A stretch of 64,000 nt of DNA from Fidelibacterota bacterium (GCA_018673925.1 JABHBL010000043.1:62001-126000); one strand, 5' to 3'. Counted from the first letter of the stretch, positions 44,343 through 54,311 are shown. A program made the numbers and translations. Notes: generated from the sequence alone by a model not told the origin.

Positions 44343-45283
44343 TTCTTGACCTCTAGGTATTTTTTAAACCAAGCCACAGTTTCTTTGATGGCTAGCTCAT
44401 GACTGGTAACATCAGCTCCAAAGGCGGTTTCAAATTTTGTGTGATCCACAAGATATGCCTCTTCCCAAGTGTATAACATCTCCTGGGTTTCCTTAATCAT
44501 TGGACTGAAATAGCCCAAGATAGATAGCGTGAAATTTCCAGCAACCCGAATTTTGATTGTACTTTCCAGCTCTGCCTCAATTAGCTTGACCATTTCCCTA
44601 GTAGAGATCGTAGGTGCATTTGGGGTATGCCATACCTCACCAAAGGCTGACTCATTGCTCCCCAGTGTCACCAATCCTTTTGCAAAATCCTTGATATAGC
44701 TAAAAGTGTGGGGCAGATCAATATCCCCCAGGAGATTCACTGTTTTTCCACTGAGGGCGGGCTTGAAAAACATCTCCCCCAGCATAGCGTTGATGGTGTA
44801 AGGACCAAAGAAGTCCGATGCTCGACCAATTGTAACCTGGTTATCTTCGCGCTCATGGGCTGCCATAAATTGACGTGCAACAAACTCCCTGGTGCGACCT
44901 TTGTGACCAGCAGCATCATGGGCTACTATTTCGCTAATGCGTGTTCCCTGGGTAGGCCCATATAAGTAAAGATTATCACCAAAAATCACCTTGGCTTTGG
45001 TTCTGGCAACACCCTTAAGAAAGCCAACCACCAGGGGTGGAAACAGGTCAGGCCAATTGGTATATGGTGGCATGGCACAAAAGTATACTGCATCCATATC
45101 CTGACAGACTTTGGCTACTTCATCAGGTTGAGTGGCATCACAGGCATGTATTTTGACTTTATCCGGTAACGTATTATCGATTTTACCACTACGACTGGCC
45201 AGAGCAACAGTATCACCTTTTTCCAACAAGGTCTGCATAACCCACCAGGCCAGGGGACCAGTTCCAAATACTATGTTTTTCAT
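44339..45283 (-). CDS. NAD-dependent epimerase/dehydratase (SDR superfamily)
   Basis: 314 residues. The nucleotide-binding start is VFGTGPLAWWVMQTLLEKGDTVALASRS, a variant of GxxGxxG. DAVYFCAMPPYTNWPDLFP and DNLYLYGP follow the extended SDR plan, with Tyr in LYLYGPTQG. Similar proteins act on nucleotide sugars or other carbonyls; the substrate is not evident. It is coupled to the downstream membrane protein. Confidence 0.78.
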   Translation of the reverse strand: MKNIVFGTGPLAWWVMQTLLEKGDTVALASRSGKIDNTLPDKVKIHACDATQPDEVAKVCQDMDAVYFCAMPPYTNWPDLFPPLVVGFLKGVARTKAKVIFGDNLYLYGPTQGTRISEIVAHDAAGHKGRTREFVARQFMAAHEREDNQVTIGRASDFFGPYTINAMLGEMFFKPALSGKTVNLLGDIDLPHTFSYIKDFAKGLVTLGSNESAFGEVWHTPNAPTISTREMVKLIEAELESTIKIRVAGNFTLSILGYFSPMIKETQEMLYTWEEAYLVDHTKFETAFGADVTSHELAIKETVAWFKKYLEVKK

Positions 45284-45325
45284 ACAAACTCCTTCATCAG
45301 ATTTCCCCTGAATTATTGTGCTTCT

Positions 45326-46747
45326 CTACCCAGTGGATTGCTTGTGAAAATGCGTAAGACCATATCCAAGTGCAATGAGGAATATGGGACCTCCATAGGT
45401 CATCAAGATGGCTTTTGCAGCTTCCCAGCCGGTTTCAGCATCCACATAGTAATCAATACCTGCTCCGAAAAATGCAGCGACACTGATTATTAGTGTACCC
45501 AACGCCACTGAATGAGCCACTTTATTTGAACGCATCATTGTGAAGGGTCCCGGATTATTGTTCATTCTAAAAACCAGATATGCAGCAGCTAAAATCATAT
45601 AGGGAATCACCAGGCTCAGAGCAGTCAAGTCAGTAATCAGCCGGAAAAAAGCATCTATGGATTCCAAACCAATCAACGGGATAGCAATGAGAACAATCAC
45701 CACACCTGCCTGAATCCACAAGGCATGGGTTAGTCCACCATCAGCATTTTTTCGTGTCAACATTTCCGGGAAAGTTCCATCAGGTACTTCTGAAAACATG
45801 GCTCGCAAAGGAGATTCGATCCAGACGACATAAGCCGCTACCGATGTCACTAGAAAAATCATCGCGAATAAACGCACCACCAGGTCACCACTAACCCCCA
45901 AACTCTCAGCCAACAATTTGTGAACCACAAAAATGGCATCTTTTAAACCTGCTTCTGACAATTCTGCTGGGGAAGCCACCAAACTCACAGCAAAGGATCC
46001 CAGGATATAGGCCACGCCCACCAGCATGGTAGCCATGATGACGCCGCGGGGGAAATTCCGAAGGGGACTGTTTACTTTATCAATGTAGGTACCTGCAACT
46101 TCGGCACCTGAAACAGCCAGAAGTAACCAGGAGAAGGTGGCAAAGTAACTGGTTGAAAAATCCGGCATCATGCTGTCCATAGAAAACTCTGTCGCTGAAG
46201 GAGTGCCTTTTAGATAGGCTAGAAAGGCAAAAACAATAAATCCTCCCGTTACGGCAATGGTCAACTTTCCTCCCAGGTTACTCAATTTGGAAAATGATTT
46301 GACTCCCCGACTGGCAATCCAGGTCAGCATGAGACACAATAAAATGGAGTAGTAGGGCAGCAAGCTCACATTGGCATCTGTAAAGCGATTTTCTCCAAAC
46401 AAAGCCCATGAGGCCATGACAGGGATACGGGCAAAGACAAATTGTAGATAGAACAAATTTGAAATAAAATAAGACCAGGTGCCAAAAAAAGCCCAGCGAT
46501 GACCCAGGCTGAAGGCAATCCAACTGTAAATTCCACCACGCTTATTCTCGTTAACCGAGGCCATTTCGGCAATGATTGCTGTCAGAGGTAAGAAATAAAA
46601 TATACAGACTATCACCCAGGAAGGAATGGCTGCTGGTCCCAGTGCCACACCATTTGTAGTGATATTATTAAAACCAAAAGTCGGGACAAAGATCAGCATG
46701 ACCAATGTCCAGAGAGAGAGTCCTTTTGTGGTTTTCGACAGTTTCAA
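45326..46747 (-). CDS. Amino-acid permease, APC superfamily
   Basis: 473 residues with about 12 helices. Features are LMIFVPTFGFNNITTNGVALGPAAIPSWVIVC in helix 1 and AEMASVNENKRGGIYSWI (glycine-rich motif of helix 2), plus SWLLLAVSGAEVAGTYIDKVNSPLRNFPRGVI. It starts eight bases after the saccharopine-dehydrogenase-like gene, so the pair likely serves uptake and turnover of one amino acid, perhaps lysine or glutamate related. The substrate is inferred from context only. Confidence 0.85.
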   Translation of the reverse strand: MKLSKTTKGLSLWTLVMLIFVPTFGFNNITTNGVALGPAAIPSWVIVCIFYFLPLTAIIAEMASVNENKRGGIYSWIAFSLGHRWAFFGTWSYFISNLFYLQFVFARIPVMASWALFGENRFTDANVSLLPYYSILLCLMLTWIASRGVKSFSKLSNLGGKLTIAVTGGFIVFAFLAYLKGTPSATEFSMDSMMPDFSTSYFATFSWLLLAVSGAEVAGTYIDKVNSPLRNFPRGVIMATMLVGVAYILGSFAVSLVASPAELSEAGLKDAIFVVHKLLAESLGVSGDLVVRLFAMIFLVTSVAAYVVWIESPLRAMFSEVPDGTFPEMLTRKNADGGLTHALWIQAGVVIVLIAIPLIGLESIDAFFRLITDLTALSLVIPYMILAAAYLVFRMNNNPGPFTMMRSNKVAHSVALGTLIISVAAFFGAGIDYYVDAETGWEAAKAILMTYGGPIFLIALGYGLTHFHKQSTG

Positions 46748-46755
46748 TCTAAAGT

Positions 46756-47889
46756 TTAACCCGCTTGTGAACTCTTCTTATAGATGACACCCCTCGCCTC
46801 GAGATATTTTAAAACAGTATCCAGACAACCCGATGTTTCACCAACAAACTCAGGTGGACTGATTCCTTTGCGTTCATACTGACCATCTAATACGAGCTGG
46901 GTGACTGCCGTACAGGTATATCCTGTGGTTCTGGCCATAGAAGATGTTTTTGTGGAGGGATCATAGCGATCCAGTAGCTCATACTTATGTTTGAATTGCT
47001 TACCTCCATCCATTCCTTCAATGAGGATATTCATGATGGTAAACTCTTCTTCCTCCTCCCCGAGTTTCCATTTGGGAAACAGTAGTGAGGTGGTCAGGTC
47101 GATTGGTCTCACGCTCTGGTCTCCGATTTGAAGCTTTTGCTCTCCAAAGAAGCCCGTTTCTCGAAGGATGCGCATCAGTTCTATATGTCCTGGATAGCGT
47201 AGGGTTTTCTCTTTCATATTGGGGATTTTCATGGTGTAAATCAAACTTCTCAAACCATCGGTATTGAAGGCTTCCAATGTTCCTACTTCAGGAAAATCAA
47301 TCAGCTCTGGTTCTGACAGTGCTACCTTTTCAACCGTTTTACTATTTTCAACAATACGGGAGGGACGGGTGTATTCGGCGATCACATCAATGGGCGAAAA
47401 AGGGGCTTTGTATTCATAGGGCCAGGTCCTCTCTTTTGGTAATCCACCCACATAGCAGGTGAAATCAGTAACCTTCATCTCCTTTTGGTAGGAACCCAAT
47501 ATTAGGTTGCTCATTCCAGGTGCTACACCTGCATCCATCACGGCAGTCACACCCTTGGATTTCGCCAGAGCATCCAATTCAAATGGATCTTCTGAGAAAA
47601 AAGAAATATCTACAATGTTCTTCCCTGCCTTGATAACAGTTTCAAGTGTTTTGAATCCCATAAAACCAGGGACGGCTCCCACCACAATGTCAGCATCAGC
47701 TATTACTTTTGTGACTGCATCAGCATCCGCCAGATCGGCCTGTGCAGTTGCCAGGTTTTCGTGGTTAGATAGGAATGCCAGCGCGCTCACATCTCTATCC
47801 ACGGAAAGTACTTTATGTTGCTTGCTCAAATCGATGGCCATGGCTCTTCCAACCATGCCTGCACCCAATACGACAACTTTTTTGCCCAT
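46756..47889 (-). CDS. Saccharopine dehydrogenase-like enzyme
   Basis: 377 residues. Rossmann start VVVLGAGMVGRAMAIDLSKQHKVLSVDRD, then ADIVVGAVPGFMGFKTLETVIKAGKNIVDISFF and GVTAVMDAGVAPGMSNLILG, typical of saccharopine dehydrogenase and carboxynorspermidine-type reductases. The C-terminal domain has YPGHIELMRILRETGFFG. Likely catalyses oxidation or reduction of an amino acid/keto-acid conjugate. First gene of a two-gene operon with an APC permease. Confidence 0.85.
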   Translation of the reverse strand: MGKKVVVLGAGMVGRAMAIDLSKQHKVLSVDRDVSALAFLSNHENLATAQADLADADAVTKVIADADIVVGAVPGFMGFKTLETVIKAGKNIVDISFFSEDPFELDALAKSKGVTAVMDAGVAPGMSNLILGSYQKEMKVTDFTCYVGGLPKERTWPYEYKAPFSPIDVIAEYTRPSRIVENSKTVEKVALSEPELIDFPEVGTLEAFNTDGLRSLIYTMKIPNMKEKTLRYPGHIELMRILRETGFFGEQKLQIGDQSVRPIDLTTSLLFPKWKLGEEEEEFTIMNILIEGMDGGKQFKHKYELLDRYDPSTKTSSMARTTGYTCTAVTQLVLDGQYERKGISPPEFVGETSGCLDTVLKYLEARGVIYKKSSQAG

Positions 47890-48026
47890 GTCTATATCCT
47901 GTTTTATGCCCCGGTTCGTACCACAGGGGGAATTAAATAGCCATCCGAAACGTATAGGACTAGATGACTTTGGAATGAGAATCCAAATGTCTGGTTCGAC
48001 TGGGGAAAGCTTTTATGGAAGCAAAA

Positions 48027-49079
48027 TCAGTTCGTGAAAAACTTGGCCTGATCCACCAATTCCCGATATTCAGTATTTGGATTGATTTCAAATGCTAATT
48101 GCGCCTCTAAAATTGCCAGTCTTGGTTTTTCCTGAAGCAGATAAATTTTGGCCAGCAAGGCATGGCTGTAATGATCGTTCTGATCTGTGATTAAGGCTTG
48201 ATCACATTGTTGTCTGGCAGCATCCAACCAGGAGAGACTTTCAGATCTAGCCAGATCAATATACAATTCTGCCAGGCGGTGTCTTCCCTCAATGACCTGG
48301 GGGAAATGATAGAGATAATTTTGTAGTACTTTTACAGCCTCTTTTTGATCCTGATCCTGCATCATGAAATCGACATAAGCGTCCCAGACAGATTTGTCTT
48401 TGGGGGACAGCTTGACCGCAAGGGCATAATTTTCAAGAATATCTTTGTCCTTAGTGGCGGTTTGTTCTTGTGCCAGGGCTAGAGCACCATAGGCAGCACC
48501 TAACATGGGCTCGCTTTTTACAGCTTCCTGCAGCATTTCAATTGATCCAGCTGTATTGCCAGAATTTCTTAGTGTGTTGGCCTTGCCAACAGTTGCTTCA
48601 TAATTGGCCGAATCCAACTCAAGTGCTGTATCAAAGTGAGCCATAGCCTGTTCATATAAATCTTTTTCATCAAGGATATAACCAAGACTAATCTGGGCAG
48701 CAACATCTTGGGGGTTAGCCTGGACTGCCAGGCGATAATATTGGTAAGCATTTTCCATGCTACCACTCAAATGATATATCTCTCCGATATATCTCAATAT
48801 TTGAGATGAGTCCGCCTGGGCATCCAAACCACGTCTGCATTGGTTGACAGCATCTGTTAGATTGTTGTCCTCAAAGAACAGTCGTGCAGCAAATAAATAT
48901 GCCGGTGTATACTCGGGGTGGGATTGTTGAATAACCAGAAGCAGGCTCAACGCTTTTTGACGTGAACCTAAGGCAGCTTCGGTTTCGGCTTTTGAGAAAA
49001 GTATATCTGGATCTTCACTGCATGCAGTTAGTATAAACATCCCAACAATTGTAAGAATGAGCCCGCGTTTCAGCCTCAT
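48027..49079 (-). CDS. TPR-repeat lipoprotein
   Basis: 350 residues with a lipobox ending at Cys20 (VGMFILTAC). About eight tetratricopeptide-like repeats follow; clear ones are PAYLFAARLFFEDNNLTDAV, QILRYIGEIYHLSGSMENAY and QISLGYILDEKDLYEQAMAH. Probably an outer-membrane-anchored scaffold for a protein complex. The gene is alone with no clear partner. Confidence 0.85.
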   Translation of the reverse strand: MRLKRGLILTIVGMFILTACSEDPDILFSKAETEAALGSRQKALSLLLVIQQSHPEYTPAYLFAARLFFEDNNLTDAVNQCRRGLDAQADSSQILRYIGEIYHLSGSMENAYQYYRLAVQANPQDVAAQISLGYILDEKDLYEQAMAHFDTALELDSANYEATVGKANTLRNSGNTAGSIEMLQEAVKSEPMLGAAYGALALAQEQTATKDKDILENYALAVKLSPKDKSVWDAYVDFMMQDQDQKEAVKVLQNYLYHFPQVIEGRHRLAELYIDLARSESLSWLDAARQQCDQALITDQNDHYSHALLAKIYLLQEKPRLAILEAQLAFEINPNTEYRELVDQAKFFTN

Positions 49080-49211
49080 AGTGTCTCTCCTAAGCCAATT
49101 GGAAAAAATTAACTTGAGCTACATGTTCAGCAAGGGTTATTTGTTGAAGTCAATCACTGATAGGCCGAGCAAAGAAGCTCTGTGATCGTAAAACAGCCCA
49201 GCTCGAGTTCG

Positions 49212-49679
49212 CTAGTTCACCATCAGAGATTGTTCCAGATAATACTCTTCCCCACCGCTGGTCCAGTTCAGCTTGATTCGCCATAATCCGGGATCCATAT
49301 CCGGGAGATCAATGGTCTGGAGACTGTCACCTTCCAATGTGAGACGGAACAGTCTGTCCTTATGAAGATCAGCCGGACGAAAGAGCAGCACTTCTCCATC
49401 AGTAGGTGTGTGCCCCAGAGCCAACGGGAATTTCAAGTCCAGAACTTGAGTGGTTTGATGATAAGTTAAAATTGGTTGTATCGTAAGAGCTTGCGTTCTG
49501 GCCACCCGTTTAATCTGCTGCTCAAAAACCACATCTTTATCGTAGTAGTTATCATAAACCAGCTCAACATCATCCTGAAAGGTCCAGATGGCAAATCCTA
49601 CAAAGAAAGCAATAAAGATCACAATTGTGGCTGTGAGACCCCACATCCAAAGTCCACCGGATTTTGCTTGTCTCTCCAT
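49212..49679 (-). CDS. ccoH: CcoH/FixH-like cbb3 oxidase assembly protein
   Basis: 155 residues. One N-terminal helix (MWGLTATIVIFIAFFVGFAIWTF) is followed by a periplasmic domain. DNYYDKDVVFEQQI matches the YYxxgl region conserved in FixH, and WRIKLNWTSGGEEYYLEQSLMV ends it. FixH helps assemble cbb3 oxidase. It overlaps the ccoG stop by one base. Confidence 0.88.
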   Translation of the reverse strand: MERQAKSGGLWMWGLTATIVIFIAFFVGFAIWTFQDDVELVYDNYYDKDVVFEQQIKRVARTQALTIQPILTYHQTTQVLDLKFPLALGHTPTDGEVLLFRPADLHKDRLFRLTLEGDSLQTIDLPDMDPGLWRIKLNWTSGGEEYYLEQSLMVN

Positions 49680-51094
49680 TATTTCCTCGGTCCCATAAAT
49701 GATGTTTTTACTGTTTCCAGCATGCGGTCATTACTAAACACTGCTATCTTTATTTTAGCCTCTGTGCCGTCCAGTAAATCGCCTGATAAATCAATAAAAA
49801 AGGCACCCTCTGTTTTGCCCTGACCACTGACTTTTAAATCACTACCTATCATGGTCAATGTGCCTTCAGGCTCAAGTAATTCAAGCCGGATCGGTATGTC
49901 ATCAAAGGTTTTGTTGAGCACTTTAATGGTATATAAATTTGTGAAGTGGTTATTCCCCACTTCCTGATACATGGTACCATATGAACGCAGGATGGTTGAT
50001 TCCACATCGGATCGAGTCCCAAGCAGAATGAAAAAGAAAATCACGAGAGCTACCAATACTATAGAATAGCCAATATTACGGAAATTCATACCACGTGTCT
50101 CCCCGGTACGAATGCCATCAAATGAATCATAGCGGATCAAACCCTGGGGCTTTTTAACCCTGTCCATGACAGTATCGCAGGCATCAATACAGGCTGTACA
50201 ATTGACACATTCCAACTGGGTACCATTACGAATATCTATCCCTGTGGGACAAACTTCCACACATTGATTACAGTCAATGCAATCACCCAGATCTTCTGGG
50301 CTATTTTTTTTGGGTCTGCCCCGTTTTTCACCCCGGATATAATCATAAACCACGACGATGGATTTGTCATCGAGCAGCACAGATTGCAAACGACCATAAG
50401 GACAGATTTGGGTGCAAATCTGTTCCCGGAAAAAGGCATAGATGTAATAAAAAATAGTGGTGAAGAGAACCATGATGGCGAATCCACCAGCATGCTCTGA
50501 AACCGGTGAGGTGATGATCTGGTAAAGTTCATCCTTGCCAATGATATAAGCCAGAAACGTGTTGCCAATAATAAAGGATAGCATCCAGAAAATGCCATGT
50601 TTCAGCACCCGCTTAAAAACCTTTTCAGTATTCCAATCCTGAGCCTTGAGTTTACGCTGTTTGTTGGCATTGCCATCGATAAGATATTCAATTTTACGAA
50701 AGACCATCTCCATAAAGATGGTTTGTGGACAGGCCCATCCACAAAACAGACGTCCGAAAATGACGGTAAACAGGAGAATACCCACCACAAAGGTCAGGGT
50801 GGCCAATACAAAAATAAAACTGTCCTGGGGCCAGAAGGCCATACCCAGAATGATAAATTTGCGCTCAATAATGTTGAGGAGGAGAAAAGGACGACCGTTA
50901 ATGGTTATAAACGGTCCACTGAACATGATAAGGAGCAATAGGTATGAGAACCAGGTTCTGGCATTATAGAAACGACCTGAAGGTTTTCGAGGGAAAACCC
51001 ATTTTCGCTTACCATCCGCATCCATGGAAGCTATTCTATCTCTAAATGCTGATGGGGCATCTATGTTTGTGAGATTTCTGTCCGGCTGACTCAT
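49679..51094 (-). CDS. ccoG: CcoG/FixG polyferredoxin, cbb3 oxidase copper delivery
   Basis: 471 residues. A FixG-type membrane core carries GRLFCGWACPQTIFMEMVFRKIEYLIDG and EQICTQICPYGRLQ. Two 4Fe-4S clusters follow (CIDCNQCVEVCPTGIDIRNG and CVNCTACIDACD), then a C-terminal Ig-like domain. CcoG reduces copper for insertion into the oxidase. It is separated from ccoP by a 103-base gap with a hairpin. Confidence 0.95.
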   Translation of the reverse strand: MSQPDRNLTNIDAPSAFRDRIASMDADGKRKWVFPRKPSGRFYNARTWFSYLLLLIMFSGPFITINGRPFLLLNIIERKFIILGMAFWPQDSFIFVLATLTFVVGILLFTVIFGRLFCGWACPQTIFMEMVFRKIEYLIDGNANKQRKLKAQDWNTEKVFKRVLKHGIFWMLSFIIGNTFLAYIIGKDELYQIITSPVSEHAGGFAIMVLFTTIFYYIYAFFREQICTQICPYGRLQSVLLDDKSIVVVYDYIRGEKRGRPKKNSPEDLGDCIDCNQCVEVCPTGIDIRNGTQLECVNCTACIDACDTVMDRVKKPQGLIRYDSFDGIRTGETRGMNFRNIGYSIVLVALVIFFFILLGTRSDVESTILRSYGTMYQEVGNNHFTNLYTIKVLNKTFDDIPIRLELLEPEGTLTMIGSDLKVSGQGKTEGAFFIDLSGDLLDGTEAKIKIAVFSNDRMLETVKTSFMGPRK

Positions 51095-51141
51095 TTACCT
51101 GCCATCTCCAAGTATTTGTTTGCTATAAACTAATATGTCAA

Positions 51142-51171
51142 AAGGAACTCACGTATTAGCGTGAGTTCCTT
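51142..51171 (-). terminator. Hairpin between ccoP and ccoG
   Basis: AAGGAACTCACG and its complement CGTGAGTTCCTT form a 12-pair stem with a six-base loop, followed on the coding (minus) strand by TTTTG. Likely a partial terminator dividing the structural oxidase genes from the assembly genes ccoG-ccoH. Confidence 0.78.
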
Positions 51172-51196
51172 CACCAGTCTATATCCTATTTATGGG

Positions 51197-51988
51197 CTAA
51201 CCCTCGTCCAATTCTCCCTGTGGAGCTTTGGCAACTGCGGGCGTAGTACCAACCAGCTTCACTTTGATATAGCTGGAAACTTGCATGATCTGATCAGGAG
51301 TCAATGTAGCCTCCCAGGGGATCATACCCTTGGTTGGTACTCCCACTTTAATGAGGTTGACAATTGACGCCATGTCTCCACCATGTATCCAGTAATTATC
51401 AGTCATGTTTGGACCAATGCTTCCACCACCATCGTTGAGATGGCAGGTAAAACATTGGGTGTCCCATATCTTTTTTCCTGCGGCCAGGCTGGCCTCATCA
51501 GTAAGTGCGGCCATCTCTGTGACTGGAGCTGCAGCGACGGGCTCTTCCTTCTCAACAGGTGCTGGTTCTGGTGCAGTTGAAGCACCTTCACCATAGGCAG
51601 CAATGACATCTGGAAAAGCAGCTTTAAGCTTCGCCAATTGATCAGAATCTGCTTTTGCCATAGCTCGCATCAACTGTTCATCAAAGGGAGCGTCCAGTAT
51701 TTTATCCATCTCTGCCCGTAAAGCTGGTGTGATCTCGCCATCACTGGCCCAGGGAGATGAATAGGACGAAAAGGCACTGCGGCCAGCACTTGCTTCCACA
51801 TATGTGCCCATTTCCTTTTGATATTCAGCATCCTGTAAATCACCAAAGAGGTGGTAATACGGTACATATATAACTGATACGATTATTGTGATGAGAAAAA
51901 GAGTTTTCCACCAACCTGGTAGGTCGTTGTCATACTCCTGAATTCCATCATAATCGTGATCAATGAGTTCGTTCGTGACTTTGCCCAT
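51197..51988 (-). CDS. ccoP: cbb3 oxidase subunit III, single c-type haem
   Basis: 263 residues. An N-terminal helix follows the typical HDYDGIQEYDNDLPGWWKTLF start. Then comes a ~90-residue region without a haem motif and a proline/alanine-rich linker. One cytochrome c domain follows, with the haem site CFTCH and axial Met in KGMIPWE. Proteobacterial CcoP has two such domains; here only the second is present. The start overlaps the ccoQ stop by one base. Confidence 0.93.
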   Translation of the reverse strand: MGKVTNELIDHDYDGIQEYDNDLPGWWKTLFLITIIVSVIYVPYYHLFGDLQDAEYQKEMGTYVEASAGRSAFSSYSSPWASDGEITPALRAEMDKILDAPFDEQLMRAMAKADSDQLAKLKAAFPDVIAAYGEGASTAPEPAPVEKEEPVAAAPVTEMAALTDEASLAAGKKIWDTQCFTCHLNDGGGSIGPNMTDNYWIHGGDMASIVNLIKVGVPTKGMIPWEATLTPDQIMQVSSYIKVKLVGTTPAVAKAPQGELDEG

Positions 51989-52176
51989 TATAAATGGCCT
52001 CCATTATTTTGATCATCCCCGCTCTCGAGGGGCATATTACTCATTTTACTTATGTATCCCTTCCGCATGGTTACGATCATAACAATCGCTCCCACAAAAA
52101 CCAGAAAGAATAGAACCAGGGATAGCCCTTGAAAGAACTGGAGGCCATCTGCTCCCGGATAAATACGACTTAACAT
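51988..52176 (-). CDS. ccoQ: CcoQ-like small subunit of cbb3 oxidase
   Basis: 62 residues, one helix (LQFFQGLSLVLFFLVFVGAIVMIVTMRK) and a polar tail. Position between ccoNO and ccoP identifies it. CcoQ stabilises the oxidase complex. It lies 17 bases downstream of ccoNO and overlaps ccoP by one base. Confidence 0.85.
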   Translation of the reverse strand: MLSRIYPGADGLQFFQGLSLVLFFLVFVGAIVMIVTMRKGYISKMSNMPLESGDDQNNGGHL

Positions 52177-52193
52177 AAGAATCTAATCCTGCC

Positions 52194-54311
52194 CTAGTTA
52201 GGGAGGATTCCTGTTCCCAGTTTCTGCATATAGGCAATAAGAGCGATAATCTCTTTGTCCCAGGATGTTTCAATGCCCGAGTCCTTTAGGTTGGCAACGA
52301 TACCTTCAGCCTGTTTCTTAAGATCATCCAGAGCTACATCCTCATATCCTTCTGCATAGGGAACACCCAGAGTTCTCATGGCGCTAATCTTCATAGGAAG
52401 ATCAGCATAGTCATTGGATCGTTCTAACAACCAGGGATAGACCGGCATAATAGAACCGGGACTCATTGAGCGCGGATTGTCCATGTGATTGTAATGCCAG
52501 GCATCAGGTTTTTTCAACTTACCAACACCTTCACGATGGAGATCGGGTCCTGTTCTCTTGGAACCCCAGAGGAAGGGGTGATCATAAACGAATTCACCAG
52601 CCTTGGAGTATTCACCATAGCGTTCAGTTTCACTTCGGAAGGGACGAATCATCTGGGAATGGCAGTTAAAACAGCCCTCCTTGATGTAGATGTCGCGTCC
52701 TTCAAGCTCCAGGGGTGAGTAAGGTGTCACCGTAGAGATAGTGGGGATATTAGATTTCACCACAAACATGGGTACAAATTCTACAATACCACCAATGGCA
52801 ACAGCTACTAGGGCTGCAGCCAGGAAGTACATGGGACGGGCTTCAAGCCAGCGGTGTTTATGTTCACCTGGCTCCGACACGATGGGTTTCAGGGGAGCCG
52901 CTTCCATTTCCTGATCAGGAATCGGAGCTCCGGAGCGGGCAGTTTTGACCAGGTTATAAACCATGATCAGGGAACCAGCCAGATAAAGCGTACCACCAAA
53001 AGCTCGGGTCCAGTACATGGGCACCAGCTGTAATACGGTTTCCAGAAAGTTTGGATAGACCAGTAAACCCTCGGGAGTGAACTGTTTCCAGATCAAAGCC
53101 TGGGTAATACCCGTCCAGTACATGGGAATGACATAAAAAATGATGCCCAGCGTGGCTAGCCAGAAGTGAACATTGGCAAGCTTGACTGAATACAGTTTGG
53201 CATTCCATAAACGAGGTGCCAACCAGTACAACATTCCAAAGGTCAGCAGACCGTTCCAGCCCAGCGCGCCAATATGGACGTGGGCAATGGTATAATCTGT
53301 GAAGTGCGAGATGGCATTATAATTTTTCAATGACATCATGGGACCTTCAAAGGTGGACATTCCATAGGCTGAAACAGCCACAACCATAAACTTGAGGATG
53401 GGATCCTGTCGAACTCGATCCCAGGCACCACGTAGCGTGAGGAGACCATTAAGCATGCCACCCCATGAGGGGGCAATCAGCATAATGGAGAACACGGTTC
53501 CCAGGGTTTGAGCCCAGTCAGGTGTTGAAGTATAAAGCAGGTGGTGAGGACCAGCCCAGATATACAGAAAGATGAGAGCCCAGAAATGAATAATCGACAG
53601 TCGATAAGAATAGACTGGTCTTTGAGCCGCTTTGGGCATGAAATAGTACATCAGACCCAGATAGGGTGTTGTCAGGAAGAATGCGACAGCGTTGTGACCA
53701 TACCACCATTGAACAAGAGCATCCTGTACGCCGGCATAGAGTGAGTAGCTTTTCCAGAAGCTCACTGGTATGGCCAGAGAATTCACAATATGGAGCATGG
53801 CAACGGTGACAAAAGTGGCGATATAAAACCATATCGCTACATAGAGATGTTTCTCACGTCGTTTAAGGATGGTTCCCATCATGTTCACACCCCAGGCAAC
53901 CCAGATCAGAGCAATGGCGATATCAATGGGCCATTCCAGCTCTGCGTATTCTTTGGCTGAGGTAAGACCAGCAGGCAGTGTTAACGCCGCTGAGACAATG
54001 ATACCCTGCCACCCCCAGAAATGCACTTTACTAAGTACATCAGAAAAATTTCGGGCCTTAAGCAATCTTTGAGCTGAATAGTAGTATCCCATAAATATAC
54101 CGTTGCCAACAAATGCAAAAATAGCAGCGTTGGTATGCAAGGGACGCAGGCGACCGAAGGTCAACCATGAAGTGCCGAAATTAAAGACCGGCGCAGGTAA
54201 CTGAAGCGCAATAGTGAGTCCAACCAAAAAGGCCGTTACGCCCCAGATAACGGTGGCCCAGAAAAACATTCGCACGATTTTATTATCGTACTGAAATTTT
54301 TCCATCTCCAT
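52194..54311 (-). CDS. ccoNO: cbb3 oxidase subunits I and II fused (CcoN-CcoO)
   Basis: 705 residues. Residues ~1-490 are CcoN with the haem/copper-site histidines: LHTNAAIFAFVGNGIF, VQWWYGHNAVAFFLTT, AGPHHLLYT and AHVHIGALGWNG. The remainder is CcoO with a membrane segment, GCFNCHSQMIRPF (haem c site near residue 546) and a mono-haem domain ending before the C-terminus. In Proteobacteria the two are separate genes; fusions occur in Bacteroidota and relatives. This is the catalytic core of a high-affinity terminal oxidase. Confidence 0.95.
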   Translation of the reverse strand: MEMEKFQYDNKIVRMFFWATVIWGVTAFLVGLTIALQLPAPVFNFGTSWLTFGRLRPLHTNAAIFAFVGNGIFMGYYYSAQRLLKARNFSDVLSKVHFWGWQGIIVSAALTLPAGLTSAKEYAELEWPIDIAIALIWVAWGVNMMGTILKRREKHLYVAIWFYIATFVTVAMLHIVNSLAIPVSFWKSYSLYAGVQDALVQWWYGHNAVAFFLTTPYLGLMYYFMPKAAQRPVYSYRLSIIHFWALIFLYIWAGPHHLLYTSTPDWAQTLGTVFSIMLIAPSWGGMLNGLLTLRGAWDRVRQDPILKFMVVAVSAYGMSTFEGPMMSLKNYNAISHFTDYTIAHVHIGALGWNGLLTFGMLYWLAPRLWNAKLYSVKLANVHFWLATLGIIFYVIPMYWTGITQALIWKQFTPEGLLVYPNFLETVLQLVPMYWTRAFGGTLYLAGSLIMVYNLVKTARSGAPIPDQEMEAAPLKPIVSEPGEHKHRWLEARPMYFLAAALVAVAIGGIVEFVPMFVVKSNIPTISTVTPYSPLELEGRDIYIKEGCFNCHSQMIRPFRSETERYGEYSKAGEFVYDHPFLWGSKRTGPDLHREGVGKLKKPDAWHYNHMDNPRSMSPGSIMPVYPWLLERSNDYADLPMKISAMRTLGVPYAEGYEDVALDDLKKQAEGIVANLKDSGIETSWDKEIIALIAYMQKLGTGILPN

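Noticed and set aside
46278-46572. Short reverse-strand frames within the amino-acid permease gene
   Set aside because: They lie out of frame on the same strand as a clear twelve-helix permease and have no independent start signals.
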